From: Cynocephalus volans
Lineage: Eukaryota; Chordata; Mammalia; Dermoptera; Cynocephalidae
Direction of reading: 5' to 3'
Length of the DNA: 64,000 nucleotides
Assembly: GCF_027409185.1 (NCBI RefSeq)
Contig: NC_084462.1
Coordinates: forward strand, 156,351,490-156,415,489
The notes beneath the pieces were generated by a model that was not told the DNA's origin, did not search any database, and saw nothing but the letters and a program-made list of their open reading frames with translations. Shown piece after piece: positions 1 to 11,800 of this stretch (position 1 is its first letter; each line of letters starts with the position of its first letter). A program made the position numbers and the translations under genes.

Positions 1-361
1 AGACCTTATAATTTTTCCTCCAAATGGGAACATTTCTGAGAGTTAAAGGGGATACTAGTAAATATTATACCAAGACGACAGGTGTGAACTGGTCGCCTAG
101 ACTTATGGGAGCCAAGGAAGGTAACCTAGACCTCTTATGAAAACTCAAGAGAAGTGATAAAGTTCAGAGCCAAGCAGAGGGAACTGGATTCGTAAGGCCA
201 ACATGCAACTTCCTGCAACTGAGCACTCTGCAACTAAAATATTTTCTGGGTACTCAGCTGGTGCAAGAATATTCCTTATCTTTAATAGAGTGGGGTGATA
301 CCAAAAATTATAAAAGCAAGGGCCAAATTCCCAGTACTAGAGCTAATGTTAGCAGACGTGA

Positions 362-720
362 TTCATCCACTCAACAAGTATTTACTAGCCTCCTACGTGC
401 CAGAGATGGTTTATTCTAGGTACTGAGGACAAAGCAGTGACAGGACAGACTGAGTCCCTGATGTCGTGAACCTTACTCGTTGGAAGTCAGACTGGAAAAC
501 AGACCAATAAACATGCTAATCACACCATGTGAAATAGTGCAATGTGAAAAGTGACTAAGGGAAGGGGATGGGACGGTGATCAGGGAAGGCCTTCCTGAGG
601 CCCTGACATTTGAGATCAAACGTGAATCAGAGAGGAGACTGGGAAGATCTGGGGAAAAGATGCTTTCAGCAGAGCCTTGAGGCCAATGTGAGTGTGGCCA
701 GTCAAAGGTCAGAAAGACGG
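362..720 (-). mobile_element. L2 LINE fossil, minus strand
   Basis: CTCAACAAGTATTTACTAGC at the start and CAGGGAAGGCCTTCCTGAGG further on are the reverse complement of the L2 3' end. Highly diverged; ends are approximate. Confidence 0.65.
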
Positions 721-1489
721 CTGGTGGGCTGGGGACAGGGAGGGAGAGAGGAGGTGCTTGGTAATAAAAGCAATTGTGCTGTAGGGAGCAGGAAACGGAT
801 TGGGGGTCGTGTGGGGGTGGGGGACAAAATGAATCCAAATCCTGTCTGGGGGATTTCTCTGAATCTAAATTCTGATTGCAAAATGGGAAGCAATAGCAAC
901 TCACTGGGCTGTTGGAGAGTTTAAATGAGAGAGCAAATATAAGAACAATGCAAGATTATATTTTTTTGCTTTGCACTGGGGACAGGGTTATATTTGTTCC
1001 TTTGTTTAATGCAGAGAGCCTGGTATTTTCCTGTAAATCAATCAGATGTACAAGAAAACAAATGCCCTTCTTTCCAGTTGTTTATAAGAACTTTAAGAAC
1101 ACCGACTGTTTCACTGGCTTGGCTGTTCTCCACAACTGTTCAAGTCTCCTTCATTCGGTGTGGACGGGGGAGGTCCAGTCTGAGCTGGGGAAATCACAGG
1201 CGGGGTTCTTACAGTGGTATAACTCTGCTGCTCCCACCTTAGCGCTGAAGTCTGGGGAACGAAAGTGTTGCCAAGCAGGGGTTTGACCTGGGCCTTTTAA
1301 AAAAATAAATCTCTGAGATTCATTTGTAACTATCCCAGAGTTACAAAGTAGAAGCTACAAATATTAAAGCAGGTTAAACACTCCCTTGGAAACCTCGTGG
1401 ACACCACAAATTGACTTAGTAGACTCTTTCTTCACAGGTACATCTCAGATTTTGGTAAATTGTTACAGATTCCAAGTTGGCAGTCAAGC

Positions 1490-1640
1490 AACATGATTTT
1501 ATTGAACACTTACTATTTGCCAAGCACGGTCCTTGTCACTGGAGGACAGAACGGTGAAGACAGTAATAGCCCCTGCTCTCATGGTGCTCAACAATCTAAT
1601 GGGTAACAAATTTGATAAAGTTATAATTAATGAGATTTGA
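1490..1640 (-). mobile_element. L2 LINE fossil, minus strand
   Basis: TTATTGAACACTTACTATTTG, CCAAGCACGGTCCTTGTCAC and GCCCCTGCTCTCATGGTGCT match the L2 3' end in reverse. An A/T-rich tract follows at about 1790-1925. Confidence 0.65.
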
Positions 1641-1954
1641 GTAGATCCCCTACTTTTGGCCTTTCCATCCTAAGAATGAACTATGCTGGGCTACTTGAAG
1701 TTGTTTTCACCAAGTAGAATAATAACAGTAAAGTGCTTAAATGGGCATTTTCTTTTAGAAACGTTTTTTAACTTAGAAGTATTCTCCCAACTCTTTAAAA
1801 TTCTTTATATTTATATTGTTTATACTATATGTTATAAAGTATATTTAATAACATTAAAATATAAAATATATAAATACATAAAATAAATTTAATGAAATTA
1901 AACACTATATATTTATTTTATTATGTTTTTTTAAAGAAGAAGTTGGCTATGAGC

Positions 1955-2150
1955 ACAATTTTCAACTTGACTGTACATTAGGTTCACCTGGAAAGTATTT
2001 TTAAAATCTTGATGCCTATGACCCACCTCAGGACAATTAAATTGGAACCTCTCGGGGAGTGGGGGGTGTGAAGTCCAGGAATTAAGGCTGTTTAAAGCTC
2101 CTAGATGATTGCAGAGTGCAGCCAGGGTTGAGAATCAGGAGCAGTGACGT
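1955..2150. mobile_element. MER5-type hAT fossil
   Basis: TTTCAACTTGACTGTACATTAGG through GACCCACCTCAGGACAATTA to CAGGGTTGAGAATCAGG has the layout of short Charlie-derived MER5 elements, including the GTTGAGAA terminal motif. Confidence 0.65.
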
Positions 2151-3827
2151 TTGAAGGCTGTCAGGTGCATGCCGTAGAATGGGTGGAATGAATTTGGAGC
2201 AACTGTGTGAGTATATACTCAGATACTCTGTCCCAGTAGCCTAATAGCTTAAAACGAAACAAAACAAACCATTCAAACCTTCACTTTGATGGCAATTATT
2301 AGGTGTTTTGTTGTTGTTTGTTTTTCAGAATTGGGCTTGCTAGTGGTAACCTGTCTAACTCAAGTTATCAGTCAGGACTGCATTCAGCTACAAGTAAGAG
2401 ACAAGCCACGGAGGTATTGACAGGTCATGGTTTATTTTTCTCATATAACAAGAAGTTCAGAAGTGGATAGACCAGACTAGAGCAAGGAAGAACCAAGGTC
2501 CTTCTGCGCAGCCATCCTCAGTATGAGGCTTTCATCCTCCAGGCTACAAGAGGGCTGCTGAACCTCCAGGCTTTGCCTCTTTAGTGGGAAGGGGAGCTCC
2601 ATCCTCCCCACAAGATACTTCTGCTTACATCTCACTGGTCAAAATTCTGTCACATGGCCACTCCCAGCTGCAAGGAAAGCTGGGTATTTGAGCAATTCTT
2701 TTTCAGTCTCTGTAGAGGAAGGCAGGGGAGAAGGACTTGGGATGGATGCTGAGTGAGCCAGCCTATAGGGTTTCTCATGTCCGAGGTGAATAACATCATA
2801 GCCCTGAAATCCAAAGAGCAGGTGACAGCTTTCTAACTCTGTGACTCTAGACGGGGCCCTGAGGGCATGCATGGCTTATGTGGCTGAACATCTATTGATG
2901 ACAAAGGCACTTATGGCCCTCGAGCTTCAGCTGTAAGGCATGAAAGTGAAGATTTCTCCGGAGTCAGACATGTTCATCGTTCAGTGCAAAGACCTGTAGT
3001 TTGGTGATTCCTCTCCCCTTCTCATAGGGTGAGGTGCAGAAGTTGGGGCTAATTTCCCCAGGAATGGTGGGAGATGAAGGCATAGATCCTTCTCCTGCTT
3101 GGGAAGTTCAAAGCCTTCTTCAGGAATGGGGGACGCCACCCTCCACCTGCATTTGATATACAGGGGCAGGTAACTGATAGAGACTGAGCACATAGCTGGC
3201 CGTGAGGGATAAGACTCAAACACCGCTCTCTTATTTAAGTGTGGGTGGGACTAAAGGTCATCCTAACAATAAATGTCTGCACATTGTGTCAAAGGGACAT
3301 ACAGGGGCTGTTTTCACCCTTCTGGAAATTGTGATTAGAAATAGTAAGGAGAAGGTCATGGCACTAAATCAGACCTGGCGTGGAGGAGGTCCAAGCCCGG
3401 CTCGGAATGCCTGCAGAGTCCCTGCCAGAGCCTTGGGCCAGAACCCACCTAGGCAATGTTGGCCTGTCCTTGGTCTTTGTCCCAACTGGCTCCCTGGGGG
3501 TAAGGGAACCTCCTGGGGATTCCCCATCAGTCAAGAGCTCTTTGAGGGCCCCTCCCCAGCCCCTCCAGTAGGGGATTTCCCAGAGTGTTCCCACAGCCCC
3601 AGGAAGCCTCTTCCCTAGCCACCCCCTAAGCTGCTTATGGTTCACGATAGAGGTGGCATCAGGTGACCCCACTGGCGAGGGTGAATTATAAACTTTAGCA
3701 TTTGGATTTGCATGAGGTGGGAAAAGAGGGAAGAAGACATTGGAAAGGCAACAGGGCTGGGGCCTCACAGGAGATAATTATCAAACATCACAAGGTTTAA
3801 ACAGACTCCAAAGGCAGGAGAGAATGG

Positions 3828-4080
3828 AGAGCACAGACTCTGAAACCAGACTGCCTCAATGCAGATACTGGTGCTGTAACTTACACGCTGTGCGAACTCG
3901 GCCGAGTTACTTAACTTCTCTGTACCTCTGTGTTTCTTCTCCTGTAAAATGGAGATGATAATATTATCTACTACACGAGGTTGTTGCAAAGATTAAATAT
4001 AATGATAACAGTAAAATATGATAAAAACCATAAAAGAGTGATTGGCATACGGTAGTATTCAATAAATTTTAGTTACCATT
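3828..4080 (+). mobile_element. MIR SINE fossil
   Basis: AGAGCACAGACTCTGAAACC, CTGTGCGAACTCGGCCGAGT, TTCTCCTGTAAAATGGAGAT and ATTCAATAAATTTTAGTTACC follow the MIR consensus from 5' to 3'. Confidence 0.85.
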
Positions 4081-4163
4081 AAGTCAAGCTAAGTTATTCT
4101 TTTAAAAAATGTGGATTCCACTAATCTTTCTCATATAAGTTGAGCCTACACCCCATTACCCCC

Positions 4164-4189
4164 AACACACACACACGCGCGCACACACA
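4164..4189 (+). repeat. (CA)n/(CG)n dinucleotide repeat
   Basis: CAACACACACACACGCGCGC followed by ACACACAC. Alternating purine-pyrimidine with a CGCGCG core. Confidence 0.95.
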
Positions 4190-4294
4190 TTTCCAAGAGG
4201 TTGGGGTTAGAGGCTCTAGTTTGCTAATACACTCAGATAGTCAATTTGGAATCCGAAATATGTGAAAGTTAGAGGGGACTTGGAGATCTTCTGA

Positions 4295-4455
4295 TCCTGT
4301 GGTTTTCAACATCAGCTGCATGTTAGATCTTCTGGGGAGCCTTTAACAACCCAACAAGCCTTTAATGCCCAGGCTGCAACCCAGACCTATTAAGTCAGAA
4401 TCAGGCACCAGTATCATTAAAGCTCCCCAGGGGATCCCAATGTGTGGCTGAGGTT
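4295..4455. mobile_element. MER5-type hAT fossil
   Basis: GTGGTTTTCAACATCAGCTGC, CTGGGGAGCCTTTAACAACC and AGCTCCCCAGGGGATCCCAA fit the short MER5 element. Confidence 0.7.
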
Positions 4456-5039
4456 GATCCAGTCTTCCTGTTTTAAAGTGAGGCAACTGGGGCTCAACAG
4501 GGAAAGCAAGTCACCGAGGGTCACCCAGTCCTGACCAGGACCCAGGACCCGTCCCTAGTTACTGCCAGTGGAACCCACCGTAGTCATGTGTTCAGGACCT
4601 GGCTCTGCATCTGGAAGAAGGCCTGGCCTCAAGGAAGCCCTCTTCCAGGACAGCTGGACAGATGACTCCCCTCCCAACTCAGCACAGGCCAGTCATCACC
4701 TCTGTGATTGGAAGAGTGTGGTGACTCAGGCTTCTTTGTTGTGTTTAAGGATCACCAAACCCAAGCCCCAGCTTTCTCCTGGTAGACCACAGAGCAGCCA
4801 ACGACTCCTCAGTGCTCCCTGGAGACCACTGCCCACTCAAGTCTCCAGCCTCTCAGGGGAAGCAGTCAGGGGTGCTAAAAGGAACCTAGGGCCTGAGCTA
4901 AGCCATGCTCTGCCCCTACCTGGCTGTGGGTCTTTGGATCAATCCCAAGTGATTCATTGAGGCAAATCCTATAGCACTTTCTCCTAGCAGCTGCTGCTTC
5001 CAGCCTGTGATCACTTTGGGGGGTATGTGGGGTAGGTTT

Positions 5040-5165
5040 GTCCCAGGCTCTCCATTGGGCTCATCTGTAGAGTTGGGCTAATGATAACAGCTGGCCTTCC
5101 ATATCCATCTCAGAGGGTTGTTGTGAGGAGTGTGATGGACCGAAATGAATTCTGGAAAGCAGAAA
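5040..5165 (+). mobile_element. MIR-like fragment
   Basis: GGGCTCATCTGTAGAGTTGGG, CTAATGATAACAGCTGGCC and AGGGTTGTTGTGAGGAG match the 3' half of MIR. Confidence 0.5.
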
Positions 5166-6604
5166 GCCGGTTAGATGGATGCCCAAATGCTGGTATACCT
5201 CTCCCCCATTAAAGCAAAAGACATGCATGATAGAAGCCAAAATTTCCTTTCCAAACTTTCCTTTCCTCTTCCCCTTTCCTGAGTTCTATTGGGAAGTTAG
5301 GGGATGTGATTGTTGTACCTCTAGATAAACAGCAGCTCCGACGGCCACCTTTTCCAGTTGTCCCTTCAGCTGTGTGAGCCCTTTCCAGGGCATGGCTGCC
5401 CTGAAGAGGGTCAGAGTGGACTGAGCAATAGCAGGTGGGGAGGTGAGGGGAGGGAAGAGGCCCCAGATCAGCCACTTCCTCCTGCAGGGGAAGTCAAACC
5501 CTTTCTCTTGTAAGTGTCGGGCTGGCTGCATGGCCCTGGGGCTGGCAGGAAGGGTTTCTCTGGGGCCCTAGCAGGAAGCAGTCTTGCTTCCCAAGGTAAA
5601 GACGAAGCTTCTTGTCACTGGTGGTGGTTTTCTGGTTAGAGGGGCAGGCAGCGGTTATGAACACCTCCTAGAGCTCTGGGATCTGCAAGCCGGGGAGGGG
5701 AGAGGCAGCTGAGAGAGAGCTCAGCACAGCTTGCTTTGGGAGGAAGGACCTGCTGTCACTTCCCGAAAGCTGGGCCTCCCTCTAGGCGGGGAGAAGGTCA
5801 GAGCGGGCCTACCCTGGCCCCTCCCTTCTGCCTTGGGGTTTGCCCAGGCTCTTCAGAGCACAGAATTTACAGTAAATGTTATCGCTAGTGGAAACTCTCA
5901 GAGGGGGCGAAGAAAAGGGCTAGAGGAAAGAGCCAGGACTCCCGGCCCCCAGTTCCCGTCTTACCAACACCCCCCCCCCCCAGTCTCATCGTGTCACTTT
6001 ATCTTACCTTTCGGTAAAAGGGGGATGCCCTCCCTCTGGGATGTGCCAGGAAACAGCCAAGTGGTAAAATGAATGAGCTGCCACACCTTCCAGAAGAAGC
6101 CAAGGCTCTAACTCCGTCATGGCTCTTGGTATCCCCTGCCCCATTTTAGAGATGGGGACTTCCTTCGTACTGACCTGGGCACATTTTCTAGCTCTGAGTC
6201 ACATTCAGGAAATGCCGGGCTGAGGCTGAGCATGGTCATATCTGTCCTTCACAAACTGGTGGAAGCTGGCTTGATGGTAGACTCCTCTACTACTTTAAAA
6301 GGAACCCCCTGGGGTACACGGGTTAGGATGGTTGGCATCGCAACTGACACATCCCATCTAGCTCTCTCACTCGCCTGCAGGTCAGGCTTCTGATGGATTG
6401 TGCATGGCCATGGCAGATTTTAAATGTCAAGTTATTTTACATCTGTTCACCTCCTACTGTCTTTTTGAGTCAACTTCATGCCAACAGTTGATGTCATCAG
6501 TCAGTCAGTCAACAAATATTTGAGTTCACACATGTGCCACGCATTGAGCCAGGCCCTTAATAAGTGCTTGAATAATTAAAACAAGTTTAATATCATATTT
6601 AACC

Positions 6605-6960
6605 AGTATTTTCAAACTTGCCTACTGGCTAGAATGATCTGGGGCACTTGTTAAAAATTCACATTCCTAGGGCCGAGCCCGTGGCGCACTCCGGAGAGTG
6701 CAGCGCTGGGAGCGCGGTGACACTCCTGCCGCGGGTTCAGATCCTATATAGGAATGGCCGGTGCACTCACTGGCTGAGTGCCGGTCACGAAAAAGACAAA
6801 AGAAAAAAAATTCACATTCCTAGACTTCACCCTCCCAAATCCCAAACTCACTGCAAACTCACTGCGTTCATATCTCTAGATTTCAGAAAGGGCCTGAAAT
6901 TATATTTTTAACAAGGCTTCAAATGAATTCTCCTGATATTGCAAGTTGAGAAATGCTGAC
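6605..6960. mobile_element. MER5-type hAT fossil interrupted by a SINE
   Basis: TTTTCAAACTTGCCTACTGG on the left and TTTTTAACAAGGCTTCAAATG, GCAAGTTGAGAAATGCTG on the right form one element once the SINE at 6671-6810 is removed. Confidence 0.7.
6671..6810 (+). mobile_element. tRNA-derived SINE, GC-rich type
   Basis: The element begins GGCCGAGCCCGTGGCGCACT, has a B-box-like GGGTTCAGATCC, ends GTGCCGGTCACGAAAAAGAC and has an A-rich tail. A perfect 13-base target duplication TTCACATTCCTAG flanks it (6658-6670 and 6811-6823). It is inserted in a MER5-like DNA transposon fossil. The same subfamily occurs at 21141-21277. Confidence 0.9.
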
Positions 6961-7353
6961 CTAAACCAAGTAGAATTAGAAATGTAAGATCTGGTCCCCA
7001 AATATCAGATTGTTTTTTAAACAGAAATGTCATTCATTTGTATCTCCAATGCCATTTTCCCTTCTTCTGTGGACACCAGTGCTTTAGCAGAAAAGGTCTG
7101 TTTGAGCTGAAGAATATTGCATCGGAATATCACATCAGAAATGCAATTCTCTTGGGCTTTCTGAGTGGGATTGTTTTTCAGTAAGTGCTAATTACCAGAG
7201 CATAATTGCTGATTAATTAATGATGTGATCAAGAATCAGCACTCCTTACCCAGAATTTTCCTGATTAGCATGAATCTGAGGGTTCCCCCCAGCAATAGGG
7301 AAAAGTTGTTTCTAGAAAAGGAGACACACATGGGCTTGGACATATCCAGAGTA

Positions 7354-7693
7354 CAGCTGGCCTTCTGTATCCATGCCTTCCACATCCATGGATTCAACCA
7401 ACGTCTGGTGGAAAATATCCAGAAAGAAAAAAAATTGTGTCTGTACTGAACGTGAACAGACTTTCTTTTCTTATTATTATTCCCGAAACAATAAAGTGTA
7501 ACAACTATTTAAATTGTGTTTCCATTGTATTGGATATTGCAAGTAATCCAAGATGATTTAAAGTATACAGGAAGATGTGTGTAGGTTATATGCAATTACT
7601 ATGCCATTTTGTATCAGGGGCTTGATCATCCACAGATTTTGGTATCTATGGGAGGTTCTGGAACCAATCCCCCATGGATTCCAAGGGACGACT
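7354..7693 (+). mobile_element. Tigger-like non-autonomous DNA transposon
   Basis: About 340 bases with inverted ends CAGCTGGCCTTCTGTATCC and GGATTCCAAGGGACGACT and flanking TA. The interior (AACAATAAAGTGTAACAACT, AAGTATACAGGAAGATGTGT) fits the pogo/Tigger-derived short elements of placental genomes. No transposase remains. Confidence 0.82.
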
Positions 7694-7987
7694 ATCTTGT
7701 CAAACCCCCTTGAATAGGTGGAACGGAGTTGAATAGAGAGCAAAGTCTGTGGCATACTTTGACCACTTAATATTTATAATGACACTAAGTGTTGTAGAAT
7801 CCCGGTGAAGTAGACAGTTAACCATGGACACATAAGACTAAATGCAAACACTAGGAGCATTTGGCGACCACGTGGTAAAACAAATGGAATGAAGTGAAAT
7901 TAGTATAAGATGTTCTCACAAACTGTTTTCCATTTTCTCAGGCTCTGGCCTGCCAGCTGGTTTCCCTCGGCAGTCTCAACCCACAGA

Positions 7988-8225
7988 CACACTCCCAGAG
8001 ACCCTTGTACACATGCACACAAAGGAGCACGCTCACACATACACCTCTATTAGGCTGAACATAGGAAATTGCTATTTTTATAGGTCAAAACAGACAAATA
8101 TCAGCAGTGTCCTATGGTTCAACCTCGTGTCTATGCATACAGCCACACACACATACATGTGCTTATATAGATGCGCCCCTACACACATACAAGCATGTAT
8201 GCACACGTGCACACACCCACGTGCA
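7988..8225 (+). repeat. CA-rich degenerate microsatellite before BATF acceptor
   Basis: Many ACACAC, CACACATACA and GCACACGTGCAC runs spread over 240 bases, ending about 100 bases upstream of the BATF last-exon acceptor. CA clusters can bind hnRNP L; any splicing role is speculative. Confidence 0.8.
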
Positions 8226-8324
8226 GGAAAACTCCTCCGGCCTAATCTGGCCTCCTCCTGCACCACCCCGCCCCCGTTGCCTCCTTCCCAGATGTTAATC
8301 TCCAATGCCGATTCCCCCTCACAG

Positions 8325-8534
8325 GAGAGCGAAGACCTGGAGAAGCAGAACGCAGCTCTGCGCAAGGAGATCAAGCAGCTCACGGAGGAGATGAAGTACT
8401 TCACGTCCGTGCTCAGCAGCCACGAGCCTCTGTGCTCGGCGCTGGCCACCAGTGCGCCCTCGCCCCCCGAGGTGGTGTACAGTGCCCACGCTTTCCACCA
8501 GTCGCACGTCAGCTCCACGCGCTTCCAGCCCTGA
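8325..8534 (+). CDS. BATF: BATF, last coding exon (leucine zipper and C-terminus)
   Basis: BATF is a nuclear bZIP factor that pairs with JUN proteins and cooperates with IRF4/IRF8 in T and B cells and dendritic cells. This exon encodes 69 residues plus TGA, entering in phase 0 after the CAG acceptor at 8322-8324. The human protein has 125 residues and this exon would give residues 57-125, so length and boundary fit exactly. It starts ESEDLEKQNAALRKE, which is most of the zipper; heptad leucines and the neighbouring K63 and E77 positions, implicated in IRF cooperation, are present. The short Ser/Pro-rich tail ends SSTRFQP. The basic DNA-binding region lies on an upstream exon outside the window. 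Compared with my recollection of human BATF there are conservative changes (such as Leu79 to Met) and a few in the tail (Pro116 to Ser, Pro121 to Thr), as expected for an orthologue. The frame is open upstream into the intron, which is coincidental. Confidence 0.97.
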   Translation, partial: ESEDLEKQNAALRKEIKQLTEEMKYFTSVLSSHEPLCSALATSAPSPPEVVYSAHAFHQSHVSSTRFQP

Positions 8535-8880
8535 GCCTCGAAAAAGGGGAGAGCAGAGCCCCCCGACCCCCAGCTGCTCCGGCAGGCCTCAGGAGGGGCA
8601 CACAGACTGTGGCCCGGCTGCCCTCGTCCCTCACTGGCCTCTCTCCATCTGGAGACTTGGAGACAGAGGCCTGGACAAGGATCAAACACGAGGACGGTGG
8701 CAGCTGGAGGGGCCTGAGGCCTCCCAGCAGGCGGCAGCTGGTCAGCGCATGTTGGACCCCGTGTGGGTGGAAGGCCCAATCCAGAGAAGTAGGTGGCATG
8801 AAGCCTGAGTCCCATGGCAGAGAGAGAGCAGGGCAGAGAAGGGTTATTTTTCTAAATAAATGTTTGAAAAGAAACCAGTC
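8535..8880 (+). other. BATF: BATF 3' untranslated region
   Basis: This is GC-rich sequence directly after the BATF stop codon and before the poly(A) signal at 8855-8860, about 340 bases, which is in the usual range for BATF. Open frames on both strands here (including a long minus-strand one spanning the exon) reflect GC richness, not separate genes. The exact cleavage site, placed at about 8875-8880, is inferred. Confidence 0.85.
8855..8860 (+). terminator. BATF: AATAAA polyadenylation signal of BATF
   Basis: A canonical AATAAA lies 321 bases after the BATF stop codon. A TGTTTG stretch follows closely and a T-rich stretch (TTTTCCCTCTTTTACAG) begins about 30 bases later, which could act as the downstream element. 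No other AATAAA lies between the stop codon and this site. Confidence 0.85.
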
Positions 8881-11800
8881 TGACAAGACATTTTCCCTCT
8901 TTTACAGTGTCCCTTGAAACTCTAAATTCTGTGGGGTTGGGAACCTTCATTTGTTCTTGGCCTCAAGTACCTTCAAAGAGCTCTGGAGGTTCTGCTAATA
9001 TCTCCCCTTTTTCATGGTTTGTTAATTTACTTGGGACGCTGGGCTTTTGTCAAAGCATCTTCACTTCTCCCTCTAGGCATCTTCTTGATTTTCCTCCTCA
9101 AATCCTCTCGCCATGACCTCCCACCTCCTGTTCCTCATTGCCTTGTGCTTTTTCAGTTGTAAGTGAGTTGTTCTGAAGTCAGGGAGAAGGTCCAGTGCGG
9201 GATGCCATCGGCAAGATGGTAAGTCAGGTGGGTCCTATGATCTCCCACTCACACGACTGTGACTGGCTCCATCAGATGCTGCCCGGGCCCTGTGCCAGGC
9301 ACTTTAGTAACACAAAGGCAGCCCTCTCTTGAGGCTCTCAAGGGGCAATGTGTAACTTAGGTCCACAGGGACTTCCCTACCAGCAGGGCTTTATGTCCTG
9401 CTGAAGGTGCCTGCCTTAGAGAGAAGTGATAAAGAGCACATGGCTTCGCTGTCTCCGCAGGCTGCCATTTGAGCACTTTGAGGACAAGTGGCTCAGGTAA
9501 CACAGGGTGTCTTCGGTTTGGCAGAGCCTGAAGCCAGCGTGCTCCATTTCCTCAGCTCTGATGTCTGCGTGCTGCCCAGAGATCCGCAGGCCTGCACACC
9601 ACGACCTCACCCACCCACTGCCCAAGAGCTATAGTGGCCACATCCCCAGAGGCTGCAGCAGGGTCTGCCCACACATGGCCACTGCTCAGCCACCTGGTGA
9701 CAAAAGAAACCGGGATTGCCATGCCAGGCATCTGATTCAGCCCCTTCAGCAGCCATCCTCAGATTTGTCCCTTGGCCTTCAGAGGGACAGCCGCTGTCTG
9801 TTGCCTGCCTGTTGGCAGCCATCCTGGACTGACAGGAGAGGGAGTAGCAGGCCCGTGTCCCTATGTCAGCACCTCCCCAGCCTGCCAGGCAACAGCTCTG
9901 GCTGGTTTGAGGTCAGGTTTCAACTCTGGACCTCCCTCATCCATGTCTCTCCTACGCCTCTGGCATGATGCCAGGGTTGAGCTATCATGATTATAAAGCT
10001 CCGCAAAGGCTTGGAAAAGCTGCGTCCCAGCATGTGGTCACCTGACCTCTGTGCAGCCTATCTGTGAGGGGGGAGGGGGACGAACCCAACAGCCTCTGAA
10101 GGCACATTGCCACCACTGGGAGACTTACCAGCCAAGCTGTCACTGCGGATGCCCAGTGTGTGCAACTGGGCTGGGCCAGGTAACTCAAAGTCTGGGGAGA
10201 CAGACCTTCCCTGAGGCCCAGCATTTCTTCCAGTGCAGAATCTGCCATTTTAACCTTTGATCTCCCAACCATACTTGGCAAACCAGGCTCCTCTTCCAGT
10301 GCACAGACTCGATGTGGACCGGGGTGTGTGGCGAGGAGGATCTCTCTCATTGATTTGCTCTGGGTTCTAACTTTCGTAGCTAATGCTCTGCCTAGCTCCT
10401 TCCCATCCCTCTGTTAATGCGCGGAGCAAAGAAGAAGCAGTGAGTAGAATTTGGTTTCTTTTCACAGTCTTAAGACACAGAACTTTGGGTCCAACTTTCT
10501 TTGTAGCCAAATCTCCTGGGGCCTGGCCTCTCATGGTCAGGCTTCCTTCCAATCAGAGATTTTTCTCCCCACCTCTGATCTAGCACTGTGATTTTCCCCC
10601 AGAAACCCCCGCAGAAGGCACATGACCCATGCCGGGCATCTTCTGAATGACATTCAGGGCCAGAACTAGAAATGCAGAGCTCATGTGCGCTGTTGCCTTT
10701 CCTAAGCAAGGACTTCTCTTCCCCTTTCATTCTCCGCTTTCTAATGACCCTAGGCAGTTTCACTTCTCCTTCTGCTCAGCCTGGTAGAGGTAGCAGACCA
10801 CTGAGCTGGGGGTGAGTGCCAATGCTAACTTCATCTCCACATAGGGAAATTGGAGAGGCAGCTGGGAATAGAGATTTGAACTTCCAGAACTCTGACCCTA
10901 GATGTCTCACTAACCAAACTGTCCCAGCCTCCTACCCATGACAGGGATGGCTCCCCCAGGCTGGTGGGTCAGTTGACCCCCATTCAAATGCCTCCAGGCC
11001 CTAGCAGGCACTGTAAATCCATGAAACTTACTGGACATAGGACAATTGGGAGTGGTAGAGAGTATGACAAACTGAGGAGTGGGTGCGGAGCACCCTTCGG
11101 TGCTCTCCCAGGCTGCCATGTGGAAATTCAGACCCAGTGTTACTGTATCTTCCAATTTGTCAAGAAAAGCCAACATAAGAATTTCTACATAAACTCTCCA
11201 AATTTTACAAATACTCTGCAGACCAAACAAACTATTTTGATGGGTCAGGTCTACCCCTAACATTTTCAGGACCTGGGGCAAGAGTACAAACAAAGGCCAT
11301 ATACCATATGTCTAAATATTTAAATGTTATAAGTCAAGTGCACAAATTATTAACAAGATACATCGTCTTCTCCTCCCTTGACAAAGATAAGTTCATTACA
11401 ACCTGAAAGGCCAGGGGTGAAGTTAGAATACTTAGGCACTTCAGGATTTTGCACTAGCACAAGGTAATGAGGATCCCTCCTCTGGCTCTTCCTCTTCTGT
11501 GGTGGTCCCAAGTTCATGTTGGTGGACATATTTCACCCCCACAGACAGCATCCCTTGGATGCATTGGGTCCAGGCGTGCACATACCAGTGGTCTGGTCCA
11601 CATTCAGGAAGAAATATTCAGGGCTTCAGCTCCTAGGAGCCAGCTCGGGGCCATTTAGTCAGGGAATTCTGGTGTCCTGGGTATATGAAGTATGGTCTAA
11701 AAGGGAACAGAGGGCTCTGGTAGGTGTGTCTTCTGGGTCCAAAGGCCTCTTTGCCACATGGGAAAGGATACAGCAGGAGGAAGGCCAGGGCCAGTCCCTG

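Larger units (their letters stand above)
1..8324 (+). other. BATF: BATF intron, 3' part (precedes last exon)
   Basis: This is non-coding sequence upstream of the last BATF exon; the intron begins outside the window. It ends in a pyrimidine-rich tract and CAG at 8322-8324, a normal 3' splice site. It contains L2, MIR and MER5-type fossils, one Tigger-like element, one tRNA-derived SINE and a CA-rich stretch just before the acceptor, each listed separately. The remainder (for example 2150-3820, 4460-5030 and 5170-6490) shows no gene, RNA gene or repeat that I can name. Open frames here are short, overlap on both strands and have no recognisable protein similarity. Confidence 0.85.

Noticed and set aside
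4722..4728. TGACTCA (AP-1 site) in the BATF intron as autoregulatory site
   Set aside because: Several TGASTCA matches are expected by chance in 64 kb, and this one has no supporting neighbour motif.
8078..8815. Minus-strand open frame of 245 codons across the BATF last exon
   Set aside because: It is the antisense shadow of the GC-rich BATF exon and 3' UTR; no domain, no splice or poly(A) context.
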